Of a DNA stretch of 64,000 nucleotides, positions 1 through 9,509 are shown one piece after another (within the stretch, counting starts at the first letter, position 1; each line of letters begins with the position of its first letter). The notes below the pieces were generated by a model. That model did not search any database and was not told the origin of the DNA. It saw only the letters and a program-made list of their open reading frames with translations. Source of the DNA: Plantibacter sp. PA-3-X8 (GTDB lineage: Bacteria; Actinomycetota; Actinomycetes; Actinomycetales; Microbacteriaceae); assembly GCF_003856975.1 (NCBI RefSeq), contig NZ_CP033107.1, positions 2,728,001 to 2,792,000 of the forward strand, given 5' to 3'. Position numbers and translations under genes: made by a program.

Positions 1-2257
1 ACGGGACCGCGACACCGGAGGCCATCAGCTGAGCCTTCGGGCCCTGCTTGTCGCTCGTGCTGATGCGGTGGATACCGCGCACGATGCCGTCGACGTCCAC
101 GCCCTCGGGCTCGACGGGCATGACCATCGGCTCGTTGTACACCGTGAGGTAGTACATGACGTTCGGGTCCTCGTGCTCGCCGCCGTACATGCGCTGGATA
201 CCGCTGCGCACGATGTGCGCGATCTCGTAGCCGTAGGCCGGGTCGTAGCTGACGACCGCGGGGTTCGACGACGAGAGCAGCAGCGAGTGGCCGTCCGCGT
301 GCTGGAGACCCTCACCCGTGAGCGTCGTGCGACCGGCGGTCGCGCCGATCATGAAGCCACGGGTCATCTGGTCGCCGGCAGCCCAGATGGCGTCGGCGGT
401 GCGCTGGAAGCCGAACATCGAGTAGAAGACGTAGACCGGGATGAGCGGCTCGCCCTGCACCGAGTACGAGGTTCCGATCGCGGAGAAGGCCGCGACGGCG
501 CCCGCCTCGTTGATGCCCACGTGCACGATCTGACCCTGCGGGCTCTCCTTGTAGGCGAGCAGCAGTTCGCGGTCCACCGAGGTGTAGTGCTGACCGTTCG
601 GGTTGTAGATCTTCGCGCTCGGGAAGAACGCGTCCATACCGAAGGTGCGTGCCTCGTCGGGGATGATCGGGACGATCCGGTTGCCGAAGTCCTTGGCGCG
701 GAGGAGGTCCTTCAGCAGTCGGACGAACGCCATGGTGGTGGCGATCTCCTGCGTGCCGGAGCCCTTCTTCGCTGCCGCGTACGCGGAGTCGTCGGGCAGG
801 TTCAGCTGCGTGTACTTGCTGCGACGCTCGGGGACGTAGCCGCCGAGCGCGCGGCGACGCTCGTGCAGGTACTGGATCGCCTCGTCGTCCTCGCCCGGGT
901 GGTAGTACGGCGGGAGGTAGGGGTTCTCTTCGAGCTGCGAGTCGGTGATCGGGATGCGCATCGTGTCCCTGAAGGTCTTCAGGTTGTCGAGCGTCATCTT
1001 CTTCATCTGGTGGGTAGCGTTGCGGCCCTCGAAGCTCGGGCCGAGGCCGTAGCCCTTGATGGTGTGCGCGAGGATGACCGTCGGCTGGCCCTTGTGCTCG
1101 CTGGCCGCCTTGAACGCCGCGTAGACCTTGCGGTAGTCGTGGCCGCCGCGCTTGAGGTTCCAGACCTCGTCGTCGGTGTAGCCCTCGACGAGCTTCAGGG
1201 CACGCTCGTCGCGGCCGAAGAAGTTCTCGCGGACGTAGGCGCCGTCCTCCGTCTTGTACGTCTGGAAGTCGCCGTCGGGCGTGACGTTCATGAGGTTGAG
1301 GAGCGCGCCGTCGGTGTCGCGGTTGAGGAGGTCGTCCCACTCGCGGCCCCAGATGACCTTGATGACGTTCCAGCCGGCGCCGCGGAAGAAGCTCTCGAGC
1401 TCCTGGATGATCTTGCCGTTCCCGCGGACGGGGCCGTCGAGGCGCTGCAGGTTGCAGTTGATCACGAAGTTGAGGTTGTCGAGGCCCTCGTTCGCGGCGA
1501 CCTGGAGCTGACCGCGGCTCTCGACCTCGTCCATCTCGCCGTCGCCGAGGAACGCCCAGACCTGCTGGTCGCTGGCGTCCTTGATGCCACGGTTCGTGAC
1601 GTACTTGGCGAGGTGCGCCTGGTAGATCGCGTTGATCGGACCGAGACCCATGGAGACCGTCGGGAACTGCCAGAAGTCCGGCATGAGGCGCGGGTGCGGG
1701 TACGAGGAGAGCCCGTGCGGCGCGTGCGACTTCTCCTGACGGAAGCCGTCGAGCTGGTCGGTGCTGAGGCGTCCCTCGAGGAAGGCGCGGGCGTAGGTGC
1801 CGGGGGAGGCGTGGCCCTGGATGTAGATCTGGTCGCCACCGCCCGGGGCGTCCTGGCCGCGGAAGAAGTGGTTGAAGCCGACCTCGTAGAGCGCGGCCGA
1901 CGACGCGTAGGTGGAGATGTGTCCGCCGACACCGATGCCGGGGCGCTGCGCGCGGTGCACGGTCATGGCCGCGTTCCAGCGGATCCAGGCGCGGTAGCGG
2001 CGTTCGATGTCCTCGTCGCCCGGGAAGTCGGGCTCGTTCTCCGAGGCGATGGTGTTGATGTAGTCGGTGGTGGGCACCATCGGCACGCCGAGGTGCAGCT
2101 CCTTCGAGCGCTTCAGGAGGCTCAGCATGATGTCGCGGCCGCGACCGCGGCCACGTTCGTCGACGAGGGCGTCGAGGGACTCATTCCACTCGGACGTCTC
2201 CTCAGGATCGGCGTCTACGTGGTTGGACGAGTATGGATCCTGGTCGTGAACAGTCAC
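1..2257 (-). CDS. aceE: Pyruvate dehydrogenase E1 component, homodimeric type (3' end outside window)
   Basis: This is the E1 decarboxylase of the pyruvate dehydrogenase complex, which uses thiamine diphosphate to decarboxylate pyruvate and passes the acetyl group to the E2 lipoyl domain in the cytoplasm. About 752 codons lie in the window and the C-terminus runs off the left edge; the family is usually about 900 residues. The reading frame shows the thiamine-diphosphate motif GDGEMDE followed by [11 protein letters not shown], and family blocks such as [17 protein letters not shown] and HTIKGYGLG. The GTG start at 2257 is preceded by AGAAAGG at a normal distance. It is transcribed away from the peroxiredoxin gene, and the 241-base gap between them carries an inverted repeat. 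Identification is very secure. Confidence 0.96.
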   Translation of the reverse strand, partial: MTVHDQDPYSSNHVDADPEETSEWNESLDALVDERGRGRGRDIMLSLLKRSKELHLGVPMVPTTDYINTIASENEPDFPGDEDIERRYRAWIRWNAAMTVHRAQRPGIGVGGHISTYASSAALYEVGFNHFFRGQDAPGGGDQIYIQGHASPGTYARAFLEGRLSTDQLDGFRQEKSHAPHGLSSYPHPRLMPDFWQFPTVSMGLGPINAIYQAHLAKYVTNRGIKDASDQQVWAFLGDGEMDEVESRGQLQVAANEGLDNLNFVINCNLQRLDGPVRGNGKIIQELESFFRGAGWNVIKVIWGREWDDLLNRDTDGALLNLMNVTPDGDFQTYKTEDGAYVRENFFGRDERALKLVEGYTDDEVWNLKRGGHDYRKVYAAFKAASEHKGQPTVILAHTIKGYGLGPSFEGRNATHQMKKMTLDNLKTFRDTMRIPITDSQLEENPYLPPYYHPGEDDEAIQYLHERRRALGGYVPERRSKYTQLNLPDDSAYAAAKKGSGTQEIATTMAFVRLLKDLLRAKDFGNRIVPIIPDEARTFGMDAFFPSAKIYNPNGQHYTSVDRELLLAYKESPQGQIVHVGINEAGAVAAFSAIGTSYSVQGEPLIPVYVFYSMFGFQRTADAIWAAGDQMTRGFMIGATAGRTTLTGEGLQHADGHSLLLSSSNPAVVSYDPAYGYEIAHIVRSGIQRMYGGEHEDPNVMYYLTVYNEPMVMPVEPEGVDVDGIVRGIHRISTSDKQGPKAQLMASGVAVP

Positions 2258-2356
2258 CGTCGACCTTTCTCTCGTGGCAGATCGTGCCTGGGTTGTGATG
2301 GTGAACTCCATGCGTCCTGATGGGTATGGACGCGGGCGCCACCTTTCACCCTATCC

Positions 2357-2379
2357 GGTCACCCCAGGGAACGGTGACC
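2357..2379. promoter_or_regulatory. Inverted repeat between aceE and the peroxiredoxin gene
   Basis: GGTCACC (2357-2363) and GGTGACC (2373-2379) form a perfect 7-base inverted repeat with a 9-base spacer. It lies about 100 bases from the aceE start and 120 bases from the peroxiredoxin start, so it could be an operator for either gene. No cognate regulator is identifiable here. The functional call is inference from position and symmetry only. Confidence 0.3.
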
Positions 2380-2498
2380 GAGCGGCGCACCCCTCCGGGT
2401 TTGTGCAGCTGCGGTGCGGGGTTAGGATGTGTGACCGGATCGGACCCGTCCACCGCTCGGGCGATCCGGAGCAGGCGAACCCGCCTGAAAGGACCCTC

Positions 2499-2969
2499 AT
2501 GGCACTCGAGAACGACACCCTGGCACCCGACTTCGAACTGGCGAACCAGTTCGGTGAACTCGTCAGGTTGAGTCAGTTCCGCGGCAGTTCGGCTGTCGCC
2601 CTCGTCTTCTTCCCGTTGGCGTTCTCCGGCACCTGCACGGGGGAGCTGTGCGAGTTGCGCGACAACCTCAGCCTGTTCACGGACGACCAGGTCACGCTCG
2701 TCGGCATCTCCGTCGACTCGAAGCACACGCTGCGCGCGTGGGCGGAGCAGGAGCAGTACGGCTTCCAGCTGCTCGCCGACTTCTGGCCGCACGGCCAGGT
2801 CGCCAAGGAGTACGGGGTGTTCCTGCAGGAGAAGGGGTTCGCGAACCGTGCGACCTTCCTCATCGACCAGCAGGGCATCATCCGTGAGAGCTTCATCACG
2901 GCACCGGGCGAAGCCCGCTCGCTCGCGGCCTACCGCGCCGCGCTCGAAGAGCTGCGTCAGCCGGCCTGA
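2499..2969 (+). CDS. AhpE/Bcp-type peroxiredoxin
   Basis: A 156-residue thiol peroxidase that reduces hydroperoxides in the cytoplasm. It has the AhpE-like framework (FFPLAFSG..., DFWPHGQVAKEYGVF, then ANRATFLIDQQGIIR). The peroxidatic cysteine is Cys46 in SGTC. A second cysteine, Cys51, follows in the arrangement CTGELC; that C-x4-C spacing is typical of PrxQ/Bcp enzymes, whereas mycobacterial AhpE has only the first cysteine at this site. The ATG at 2499 is chosen because AAAGGA stands 5 bases upstream and the N-terminus MALENDTLAPDFEL fits the family; the longer upstream frame is GC-rich noise. A possible promoter is TTGTGC (2402) with TAGGAT (2424). The gene is divergent from aceE. Confidence 0.93.
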   Translation: MALENDTLAPDFELANQFGELVRLSQFRGSSAVALVFFPLAFSGTCTGELCELRDNLSLFTDDQVTLVGISVDSKHTLRAWAEQEQYGFQLLADFWPHGQVAKEYGVFLQEKGFANRATFLIDQQGIIRESFITAPGEARSLAAYRAALEELRQPA

Positions 2970-3008
2970 GTCGGGGCTCGCTCTGGTCGATCCGGATCGC
3001 CGGGCGTC

Positions 3009-3533
3009 TCAGCCGGTGATCGTGACCTCGGGTGCGCGCTCGTAGCGGATGAACCGGTAGGGGACACCCGTGCGGGATTCCGACCAGCCGTGCGCCGGAT
3101 CGATCGTGACCGGCACCCACTCCTCGCCGATGGTCGGTGCGAAGGTGTCGCCCGCGACGTCGAGGTCGAGTTCGGTCACCTCGAGCCGGTCGGCAAGCGC
3201 GAGCGCTTCGGTGAAGAGACCCGCGCCGCCGGTGACCCAGGCCTGGCCGTTGCCGACGAGCTGTGCCGCTTCGAATGCATCCTCCAGGGAGTGCGCGACG
3301 ATCGCGCCGTCGGCGGACCACGCGTGATCGCGGGTGACGACGATGTTCGGGCGTCCTGGGAGCGGACGGAACCGCGGGGGGAGTGAATCCCAGGTTCGGC
3401 GACCCATGATCACCGCGTCCGACCCGGTGAGCGCCTTGAAATGCGCGAGGTCTTCGGGGACGTGCCAGGGCATGTCGCCGTCTGCGCCGATGACGCCGTC
3501 GTGGGCCTGGGCCCAGATGAGTGCCAGGCTCAT
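3009..3533 (-). CDS. dfrA: Dihydrofolate reductase
   Basis: A 174-residue NADPH-dependent enzyme that regenerates tetrahydrofolate, needed after thymidylate synthase converts methylene-tetrahydrofolate to dihydrofolate. Visible family features are the N-terminal beta strand SLALIWAQ with the substrate-loop segment [21 protein letters not shown], the NADPH-binding [10 protein letters not shown], the RPNIVVTRD strand and the WVTGGAGLF segment. The ATG start overlaps the thyA stop codon (ATGA, 3530-3533), so the two genes are translationally coupled, a common arrangement in actinobacteria. Length is normal for the family. Confidence 0.96.
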   Translation of the reverse strand: MSLALIWAQAHDGVIGADGDMPWHVPEDLAHFKALTGSDAVIMGRRTWDSLPPRFRPLPGRPNIVVTRDHAWSADGAIVAHSLEDAFEAAQLVGNGQAWVTGGAGLFTEALALADRLEVTELDLDVAGDTFAPTIGEEWVPVTIDPAHGWSESRTGVPYRFIRYERAPEVTITG

Positions 3534-4339
3534 ACGGCGACGGCCGCGCGGATGGCGGGGTGGTGCTGGTAGTCGACGATCTCGAGGTCGTCGTACTCCA
3601 CGTCGAAGATGCTGTCGCGCTTCGTATTGATGCGCAGCTTCGGGTAGGGGAACGGTGCGCGCGTGAGCTGCTCCGTCACCTGCTCGACGTGGTTGTCGTA
3701 GATGTGGCAGTCGCCGCCCGTCCACACGAAGTCGCCGACCTCGAGGCCGACCTGCTCGGCGACGAGGTGGGTGAGGAGCGCGTAACTGGCGATGTTGAAC
3801 GGAACGCCGAGGAAGAGGTCTGCGCTGCGCTGGTAGAGCTGGCAGGAGAGCTTGCCGTCGGCGACGTAGAACTGGAAGAAGGCGTGGCACGGGGCGAGCG
3901 CCATGTTGGGGATGTCGGCGACGTTCCAGGCGGAGACGATGATGCGGCGCGAGTTCGGATCGGTGCGCAGCTGGTCGATGACCTGCGAGATCTGGTCGAT
4001 GTGCGAGCCGTCGGGGGTCGGCCAGGACCGCCACTGCACGCCGTACACGGGACCGAGTTCGCCCTGGTCGTCGGCCCATTCGTCCCAGATGGAGACGCCG
4101 TGCTCCTGCAGCCAGCGGACGTTGCCGTCGCCGCGGAGGAACCAGAGGAGTTCGTAGGCGATGGACTTCCAGTGCACCCGCTTGGTGGTGATGAGCGGGA
4201 AGCCCTCGGAGAGGTCGAAACGGAGCTGGCGGCCGAACACACTGCGCGTGCCGGTTCCGGTGCGGTCGCCTTTGGTGGCGCCATGCTCGAGCGTGTCGCG
4301 CAGGAGGTCTTCGTACGGGGTGGGGATCGTCGTATCCAT
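3530..4339 (-). CDS. thyA: Thymidylate synthase
   Basis: A 269-residue enzyme that methylates dUMP to dTMP with methylene-tetrahydrofolate as carbon and hydride donor. The catalytic cysteine is in [12 protein letters not shown], the phosphate-binding arginine segment is [12 protein letters not shown], and the C-terminus [10 protein letters not shown] has the family tail. I chose the ATG at 4339, giving [13 protein letters not shown], because the family consensus begins close to TPYEDLL. An in-frame GTG ten codons upstream (4369) is a possible alternative start. The stop codon overlaps the dfrA start, making a two-gene folate/dTMP operon. Confidence 0.96.
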   Translation of the reverse strand: MDTTIPTPYEDLLRDTLEHGATKGDRTGTGTRSVFGRQLRFDLSEGFPLITTKRVHWKSIAYELLWFLRGDGNVRWLQEHGVSIWDEWADDQGELGPVYGVQWRSWPTPDGSHIDQISQVIDQLRTDPNSRRIIVSAWNVADIPNMALAPCHAFFQFYVADGKLSCQLYQRSADLFLGVPFNIASYALLTHLVAEQVGLEVGDFVWTGGDCHIYDNHVEQVTEQLTRAPFPYPKLRINTKRDSIFDVEYDDLEIVDYQHHPAIRAAVAV

Positions 4340-4493
4340 CCCCTCGATCGTACGGCCAGCGACCGTCACCGCGCCCGACCGATCGTCCGGTGTCGCGACG
4401 GATGCGCGCGGACCAGGGTTGTGGAGCGTTCCGGCTCCGACGGGGACTCCGGCTAGACTCGACGAGTCGCATCGGATGGTTCCATCCGATCGC

Positions 4494-4566
4494 GGGCCTT
4501 TAGCTCAGCTGGTAGAGCGCCACGTTTACACCGTGGATGTCGTCGGTTCGATCCCGGCAGGGCCCA
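4494..4566 (+). tRNA. tRNA-Val, anticodon UAC
   Basis: The cloverleaf folds cleanly. The acceptor GGGCCTT pairs with AGGGCCC, the D arm contains AGCTCAGCTGGTAGAGC, the anticodon stem CCACG/CGTGG encloses TTTACAC with anticodon TAC (valine codon GUA), and the T arm is GTCGG-TTCGATC-CCGGC. The discriminator base is A. The 3' CCA is not encoded (the genomic sequence reads CCG), so it must be added after transcription. A hairpin follows 14 bases downstream. Confidence 0.95.
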
Positions 4567-4579
4567 CCGAAGGAAGCTC

Positions 4580-4602
4580 CCCGAGATCATGCGCATCTCG
4601 GG
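4580..4602 (+). terminator. Hairpin after tRNA-Val
   Basis: CCCGAGAT (4580-4587) and ATCTCGGG (4595-4602) form a perfect 8-base stem with a 7-base loop, followed by TCACCTTT. It lies between the tRNA and the end of the convergent aldo/keto reductase gene, so it may terminate either transcript. Confidence 0.6.
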
Positions 4603-4636
4603 TCACCTTTCGGCCGATTCGGATGTCGCCTTCCCG

Positions 4637-5623
4637 TCAGAACCCGCCGGCGGCACGGACGGTGTAGTGCTCGGTGAGTGCGGTGACTTCTTCTGGGGTG
4701 AGGTCGATGTCGACGGCTGCCGCGGCGTCATCGAGGTGGCGGGGCTTGGTCGCTCCGATGATGGGGGCTGCGACGACGGGGTTGCTGAGCACCCACGCCA
4801 TCGCGATCTGCGCCATGGGGACACCGCGGCTCTCCGCGACGCGTTGCACGGCGTCGATCACGGGGCGGTCCCGTTCGGAGTCAGCGAAGAAGCTGTTACC
4901 GACCGGGTCGTCGGAGGAGCGCTGCGTCTGCTCGCCGGCAGGGCGGGCGACGCGGCCCTTGGCGAGGGGGCTGTAGGGGATGCTGCCGACGCCTTGGTCT
5001 GCGAGCAAACCGAACATCTCGCGCTCTTCCTCTCGGTAGAGGAGCGAGTACTGGTCCTGCATGGACACGAACCGGGTCCAGCCGTGCATGTCCGCAGCAT
5101 GCTGCATCGTCGCGAACTGCCACGCCCACATCGCTGACGCGCCGAGGTAGCGCGCCTTGCCGGCCTTGACGACGTCGTGGAGGGCCTCCATCGTCTCTTC
5201 GATCGGGGTCTCGGGGTCGAAGCGATGGATCTGGTAAAGGTCCACGTAGTCGGCGCCGAGGCGGGTCAGGGACGCGTCGATCTGCTGCATGATCGCCTTC
5301 CGCGACAGCCCGGCGACCTGCAGGCCGGGGCCGGTGCCGGGGGTGTCGGAGAAGTGGGCCTTGGTGGCGAGGACGATCTCGTCGCGGTTCGTGAACTGCC
5401 GGAGCGCTTCGCCGACGATACGTTCGGAATCGCCGTAGGAGTAGACGTTCGCGGTGTCCCAGAACGTGATGCCGAGGTCGAGTGCCTGCCGGAAGTACGG
5501 CAGGGCATCGTCCTTCGGGAGGGACCATGGCAGGTGGCCGCTGGCGGGGTCACCGAAGCTCATACAGCCGAGCGCGATGCGGCTAACTTTCAGGCCTGAG
5601 TTGCCGAGACGGGTGTGTTTCAT
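4637..5623 (-). CDS. Aldo/keto reductase (YajO/Tas-like subgroup)
   Basis: A 328-residue NADPH-dependent oxidoreductase of the aldo/keto reductase TIM-barrel family; the carbonyl substrate is not predictable. The catalytic tetrad is visible: Asp56 and Tyr61 in DTANVY, Lys in VLATKAHF and His in YQIHRFD. The C-terminal NADPH-binding segment (AAPIIGATKPRHLDDA) is typical of the AKR11/12-like group that begins KHTRLGNSGLKVSRIALG. The ATG at 5623 is preferred over an in-frame ATG at 5638 because AGAGGA lies 6 bases before it. It shares its strand with a second aldo/keto reductase 78 bases upstream, and the two may be cotranscribed. Confidence 0.9.
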   Translation of the reverse strand: MKHTRLGNSGLKVSRIALGCMSFGDPASGHLPWSLPKDDALPYFRQALDLGITFWDTANVYSYGDSERIVGEALRQFTNRDEIVLATKAHFSDTPGTGPGLQVAGLSRKAIMQQIDASLTRLGADYVDLYQIHRFDPETPIEETMEALHDVVKAGKARYLGASAMWAWQFATMQHAADMHGWTRFVSMQDQYSLLYREEEREMFGLLADQGVGSIPYSPLAKGRVARPAGEQTQRSSDDPVGNSFFADSERDRPVIDAVQRVAESRGVPMAQIAMAWVLSNPVVAAPIIGATKPRHLDDAAAAVDIDLTPEEVTALTEHYTVRAAGGF

Positions 5624-5701
5624 GAGGTGTCCTCTCATCGGAGACGGTTGTGCGTGGGTGCCCGGGATGGGTGCTTGCGATGTCCAGCGGCCGAGCGTGG
5701 G

Positions 5702-6577
5702 TCAGGCCTCCGGGATCTCGCGGCCGAAGGCCCCGAGGGTGACTGCTTCGGGCTCGGGGCCGCCGCGGACGCCGGTCTCGAGGGCGTCGATCTGCGCGAG
5801 CTCGTCATCGGTGAGGGCGAAGTCGAACACGTCGAGGTTCTCCGCGATGCGCTCGGGCTTGGTGGACTTCGGGATGACCTGGCGGCCCTGCTGGATGTGC
5901 CAGCGGAGCATCACCTGAGCGGCCGACTTGCCGTACCGCTCACCGATGCCGAGGATGACGGGTTCGTCGAAGCTCGGTCGCGCAGCGTCGCGGTAGGACG
6001 TGATGCCGCCGATCGGTGACCACGCCTGGGTGAGGATGCCGTGCTCAGTACCGAACGCCTGGACCTCGCGCTGCTGGAAGTGCGGGTGGACCTCGATCTG
6101 GTTGACCGCGGGCACGACGCTCGTCGCGTCGAGGAGGCGGGTCAGGTGATCGACCATGAAGTTGCTCACGCCGATCGCCCGGACCTTGCCGTCGGCGAGG
6201 AGCTGTTCGAGGGCCCGGTACGCACCGATGGTCTGCTCGAACTCGCTCGGGAGAGCCTGGTGGAGGATGAGCAGGTCGAGCTGTTCGACACCCAACTTGC
6301 CGGCGCTCTTGGTGAAGGAGTGCAACGTCTCGTCGTAGCCGTAGTCGCTGATCCAGATCTTCGTCTCGATGAAGACCTCGGAACGGTCGAGGCCGGATGA
6401 GGCGATCGCGTCACCGACCCCGCGCTCGTTCGCGTAGGCGGCCGCGGTGTCGATGTGGCGGTAGCCGGCTTGCAGGGCGGCGGTGACCGCGGCGGTGGTC
6501 TCATCCGGCGGGGTCTGGAAGACGCCGAGCCCGAGAGCGGGGATGACGACGCCGTTGTTCAGAGTGAAAGTGTCCAT
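5702..6577 (-). CDS. Aldo/keto reductase, 2,5-diketo-gluconate reductase-like (AKR5 group)
   Basis: A 291-residue aldo/keto reductase with the classical tetrad Asp43/Tyr48 (DTAAAYANE), Lys73 (ETKIW) and His106 (LILHQALP). The NADPH-binding segment VIPKSTKPERIAENLDVFDFALTDDE is diagnostic of the AKR5-type reductases. Such enzymes reduce small aldehydes and keto sugars in the cytoplasm. The gene is divergent from an XRE-family regulator, with 86 bases between the two start codons, and that gap holds two interlocking inverted repeats. The natural substrate cannot be read from the sequence. Confidence 0.92.
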   Translation of the reverse strand: MDTFTLNNGVVIPALGLGVFQTPPDETTAAVTAALQAGYRHIDTAAAYANERGVGDAIASSGLDRSEVFIETKIWISDYGYDETLHSFTKSAGKLGVEQLDLLILHQALPSEFEQTIGAYRALEQLLADGKVRAIGVSNFMVDHLTRLLDATSVVPAVNQIEVHPHFQQREVQAFGTEHGILTQAWSPIGGITSYRDAARPSFDEPVILGIGERYGKSAAQVMLRWHIQQGRQVIPKSTKPERIAENLDVFDFALTDDELAQIDALETGVRGGPEPEAVTLGAFGREIPEA

Positions 6578-6607
6578 ACTTCGACGCTACGAGCACGGCC
6601 CAGCGGG

Positions 6608-6657
6608 GTGGGAGTTAAGGACGGTACCTCCCACGAGCGATCGCGGCGACGTACCGT
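6608..6657. promoter_or_regulatory. Two interlocked inverted repeats in the reductase/XRE divergent promoter
   Basis: GTGGGAG (6608-6614) is inverted as CTCCCAC (6628-6634), and ACGGTAC (6621-6627) is inverted as GTACCGT (6651-6657). Both 7-base repeats are perfect. The start-to-start distances are 20 and 30 bases, close to whole helical turns. They fill the gap between the reductase start (6577) and the XRE regulator start (6664), so they are good candidates for the regulator's binding sites. The assignment is inference from position. Confidence 0.45.
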
Positions 6658-6663
6658 TACAGG

Positions 6664-7539
6664 GTGGACATCACAGCGCAGGTGCAGCAGTTCCTGACCA
6701 GTCGACGTGCGAAACTCACGCCGCACGACGCTGGGCTCCCGGACCTGGGCGGCCAGCGGCGCGTCGCGGGGCTTCGCCGCGAGGAGGTCGCGATGCTCTC
6801 CGGTGTCAGCGTCGACTACTACGTCCGGCTCGAACGCGGCAACCTCGCCGGCGTCTCCGAGAGCGTCCTCGAAGCGCTGTCACGCGCCCTGCAACTCGAC
6901 GAGGCCGAGCACGCCCACCTGCTCGATCTTGCTCACGCCGCGAACGCCTCCCCGGTCGCACGCCGACGAACACCCGCGAACCGGGTCCGCCCGACGATCC
7001 AACGACTCCTCGACAGCATGGGTGCCCCCGCCGTCATCAGGAACGGACGATCCGACATGCTCGCCACCAACACGCTCGGACGGGCACTGTACGCACCGAT
7101 GTTCATCGACCCGGCAGGGACGCCGAACTCCGCGCGGTTCACGTTCCTCGACCCTCGCTCGAAGGACTTCTACCCCGACTGGGACCGCCTTGCTTCCGAC
7201 CTCGTCGCCTCACTTCGCGGTGAAGCCGGCCGACGGCCCTATGACAAACGGCTCACCGATCTGATCGGCGAACTGTCCACCCGGAGCGAAGACTTCCGGG
7301 TCCGCTGGGCCGCGCACGACGTCCACGCCCACCGCGCCGGTAAGAAACGCATCCACCACCCCGTCATCGGCGGCATCGAACTCACCTTCGAAGCCATGGA
7401 CCTCACCGCCGACGATGGCCTCTCACTCGTCGCTTACGGCGCGGAACCGGACTCATCCTCGGAACAGGCGCTCGCACTGCTCGCGAGCTGGGCGGCCACC
7501 CAAACGAACTCCAGACGTACTGATGCGAGGACAACCTGA
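6664..7539 (+). CDS. XRE-family regulator with MmyB-like ligand-binding domain
   Basis: A 291-residue DNA-binding protein. Residues about 10-75 are a helix-turn-helix of the large actinobacterial group marked by LGGQRRVAGLRREEVAMLSG and SVDYYVRLERG. Residues about 105-275 form the MmyB-like domain (IRNGRSDMLATNTLGRALYAPMF, with HDVHAHRAGKKRIHHPVIG) thought to bind a small ligand. Genes of this group usually sit beside a divergent oxidoreductase and control it, and here the neighbour is the AKR5-type reductase. The start is a GTG at 6664, very close to the inverted repeats, which would allow autoregulation. The ligand is unknown. Confidence 0.9.
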   Translation: MDITAQVQQFLTSRRAKLTPHDAGLPDLGGQRRVAGLRREEVAMLSGVSVDYYVRLERGNLAGVSESVLEALSRALQLDEAEHAHLLDLAHAANASPVARRRTPANRVRPTIQRLLDSMGAPAVIRNGRSDMLATNTLGRALYAPMFIDPAGTPNSARFTFLDPRSKDFYPDWDRLASDLVASLRGEAGRRPYDKRLTDLIGELSTRSEDFRVRWAAHDVHAHRAGKKRIHHPVIGGIELTFEAMDLTADDGLSLVAYGAEPDSSSEQALALLASWAATQTNSRRTDARTT

Positions 7540-7591
7540 CGACATGCGTGGACGGATCCGGGTCGCTGGCACGGACCGGGCCCGACCGGGC

Positions 7592-9331
7592 TCAGCGCAC
7601 GCTGACGAAGATCGGATTCGTGTACAGCCAGGTGTCGGCCCATGGGTCCGCAGGGGAGACCGGGTACGGCTGGGGTGCACGTGAGTCGACCTCGGCGCCG
7701 AGCGGACCGACCCCGTGCACCTGGCCATCGCTGCCGCGAAGGCGGACGTAGCCGTCCTCAGTGGCCGGCTCGAGGGGCACCACGACACGGAACGGGGAGT
7801 CGCTGCGGTCGGCGACGTCGAGCATCTCGACGACTCGGGTGCCTGGTGCGCGCTGTTCGTCACGGTCGGCGACGAGCCCGGTGACGCGCCCGCGGATCAG
7901 GTCGAGGTGCGCGAGTCTCGGCGTCGTGCCCCGCGAGGTCGGCGTCGTCGTGGGCGTGACATCGACCACGAGCTCGAGGGCTGTGCCGCTTTCGACGGTG
8001 AGGGTCCCACCCAAGGTGACGCCGGTCTCCGGCTGGTCGGTGGCACGGAGCACGACGGAGAGCCCGGCGACGAGGTGCCCGTGGTCGACCCAGACACGGC
8101 CGGCCCGGATCGCGTCGAGCAGGGAGACGGACGACCGGTCGACGGCCCCGACGTGCGTCCGACTGAACTCGCCCGGCCAGAAGTCGGCGCCGTTCTGGGG
8201 TGTGTCCGTGGCGATCGGGTCCGGCCGACGGCCGGCGCGGTTGAAGTTCGCGAGCGTCGCCCCGGACTCCCAGCCCGGCCCGGTCGGGAAGTCGCCGACG
8301 CGGGTCGCGTCGGACTCCTTGAGGTGCAGATCGCTGTTCGTGGTGATCCACCAGCGCCGTCCCTCGCTCAGGAGCGAGTCCCACACGCCGCCGACGACGG
8401 CCGTCGTCCAGTCGAACCCGCCGTGCGTCAGATAGGCCTCCGCGGGGTAGCCGGGGAAGGAGAACTCGCTGGGGGTGTTCTCGTACTCGCCACGCCGTGA
8501 GCGTTCGGTCGCGTTCGCTGCGATCGCTCCGGCCTGGGCGCCGGGAGCGCCCTCCATGCCGACGAACACCTCGGGGTCGGCGTCCTGCCAGGCACGGAGC
8601 TCGCCGGGCGAGTCGATGCCGAGGCGGCTCGGGTGGTTCGCCAGGACGATCACGTCGTCGATGACGCCTGCACGCTTCTGGGCGCCGAGCCAGGCGATCC
8701 CGTCGGTCGCGTGCACGAGCCACTCGGCGGCGTCTTCGGTGCCGGGGCGCGGTTTCTCCCATCCGTTGAGCTTGCCGTCGTGGTCGAGCTCGAAGCGGCG
8801 CAACACGAGGGTCGTCTGGGGCCCGGGCGCGATCAGCACGGTCGCGTGCTCGGCTCCCGGGATGTACCACTCGAGGCCCTGGAGCACGAGCATGTCGGGG
8901 CGAGCCGCCCGCGCGGTGTCGATCTCGCGTGCCGCGTTGAACACCCCGCCGACATTGGCATGTCCCTTGTTGCTGTGCTCGGTGAAGGCGATCGCGTCGA
9001 CCGCGAAACGTTGCGCCTGATCGAGGATCGTCGTCATCGGGTACTTGGCGTCGTGCGAGTAGACCGAGTGCACGTGGTGGTCGAACACCAGCCAGGAGAG
9101 CGCATCCGGGTCGACGACTGCCGACGCCGACGGCAGCGGCGCGCCCTGGGCAGAAGCCGCGCTCCCGAGCCCCTGGGCGGTCGCTCCCACTGCGACCGTC
9201 GCAGCGACGGAAACCCCCAGGAAGGACCGGCGGGAGAGGCCGGGCCGGGCCGATGCGCCCCGCTTCACCTCGGGCACGGAGGATGAGCCACCGGTTGGCG
9301 CGGGCTGCTCGGGGCGGGGATCGAAGGGCAT
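7592..9331 (-). CDS. Tat-exported PHP-domain (CehA/McbA-like) metallohydrolase
   Basis: A 579-residue protein with a twin-arginine signal (SRRSFLG, Arg34-Arg35, then a hydrophobic stretch ending near SAASA), so it is expected to fold in the cytoplasm and be exported. The PHP domain follows: FDHHVHSVYSHDAKYP gives the HxH motif, and AIAFTEHSNKGH and VLANHPSR supply further metal ligands. PHP proteins are phosphoesterases or related metal-dependent hydrolases; no substrate can be assigned. The C-terminal part (about 430-579) is beta-rich with no motif I recognise. The gene converges on the XRE regulator with a 52-base gap. Confidence 0.83.
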   Translation of the reverse strand: MPFDPRPEQPAPTGGSSSVPEVKRGASARPGLSRRSFLGVSVAATVAVGATAQGLGSAASAQGAPLPSASAVVDPDALSWLVFDHHVHSVYSHDAKYPMTTILDQAQRFAVDAIAFTEHSNKGHANVGGVFNAAREIDTARAARPDMLVLQGLEWYIPGAEHATVLIAPGPQTTLVLRRFELDHDGKLNGWEKPRPGTEDAAEWLVHATDGIAWLGAQKRAGVIDDVIVLANHPSRLGIDSPGELRAWQDADPEVFVGMEGAPGAQAGAIAANATERSRRGEYENTPSEFSFPGYPAEAYLTHGGFDWTTAVVGGVWDSLLSEGRRWWITTNSDLHLKESDATRVGDFPTGPGWESGATLANFNRAGRRPDPIATDTPQNGADFWPGEFSRTHVGAVDRSSVSLLDAIRAGRVWVDHGHLVAGLSVVLRATDQPETGVTLGGTLTVESGTALELVVDVTPTTTPTSRGTTPRLAHLDLIRGRVTGLVADRDEQRAPGTRVVEMLDVADRSDSPFRVVVPLEPATEDGYVRLRGSDGQVHGVGPLGAEVDSRAPQPYPVSPADPWADTWLYTNPIFVSVR

Positions 9332-9509
9332 GGCATCACTTTCATCGGACGGACGCGCCGATCGTAGGCAGCGGAGGTGAACCTCGGCCCAACGGCCGGT
9401 GCCACGAGTGACGCCCCGCGTTCACGACCCATTCACCTGCGTGGGCGATAGTCCTGGCGTCACCGGGTATCCCCGTCCCGGAGGCCCACCGCACCCACCA
9501 AAGGTCCCG

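Noticed and set aside
68..2320. Very long open frame on the plus strand opposite aceE
   Set aside because: Its composition is Val/Asp/Arg/Glu-rich noise typical of the antisense of a high-GC gene, and aceE on the other strand is unmistakable.
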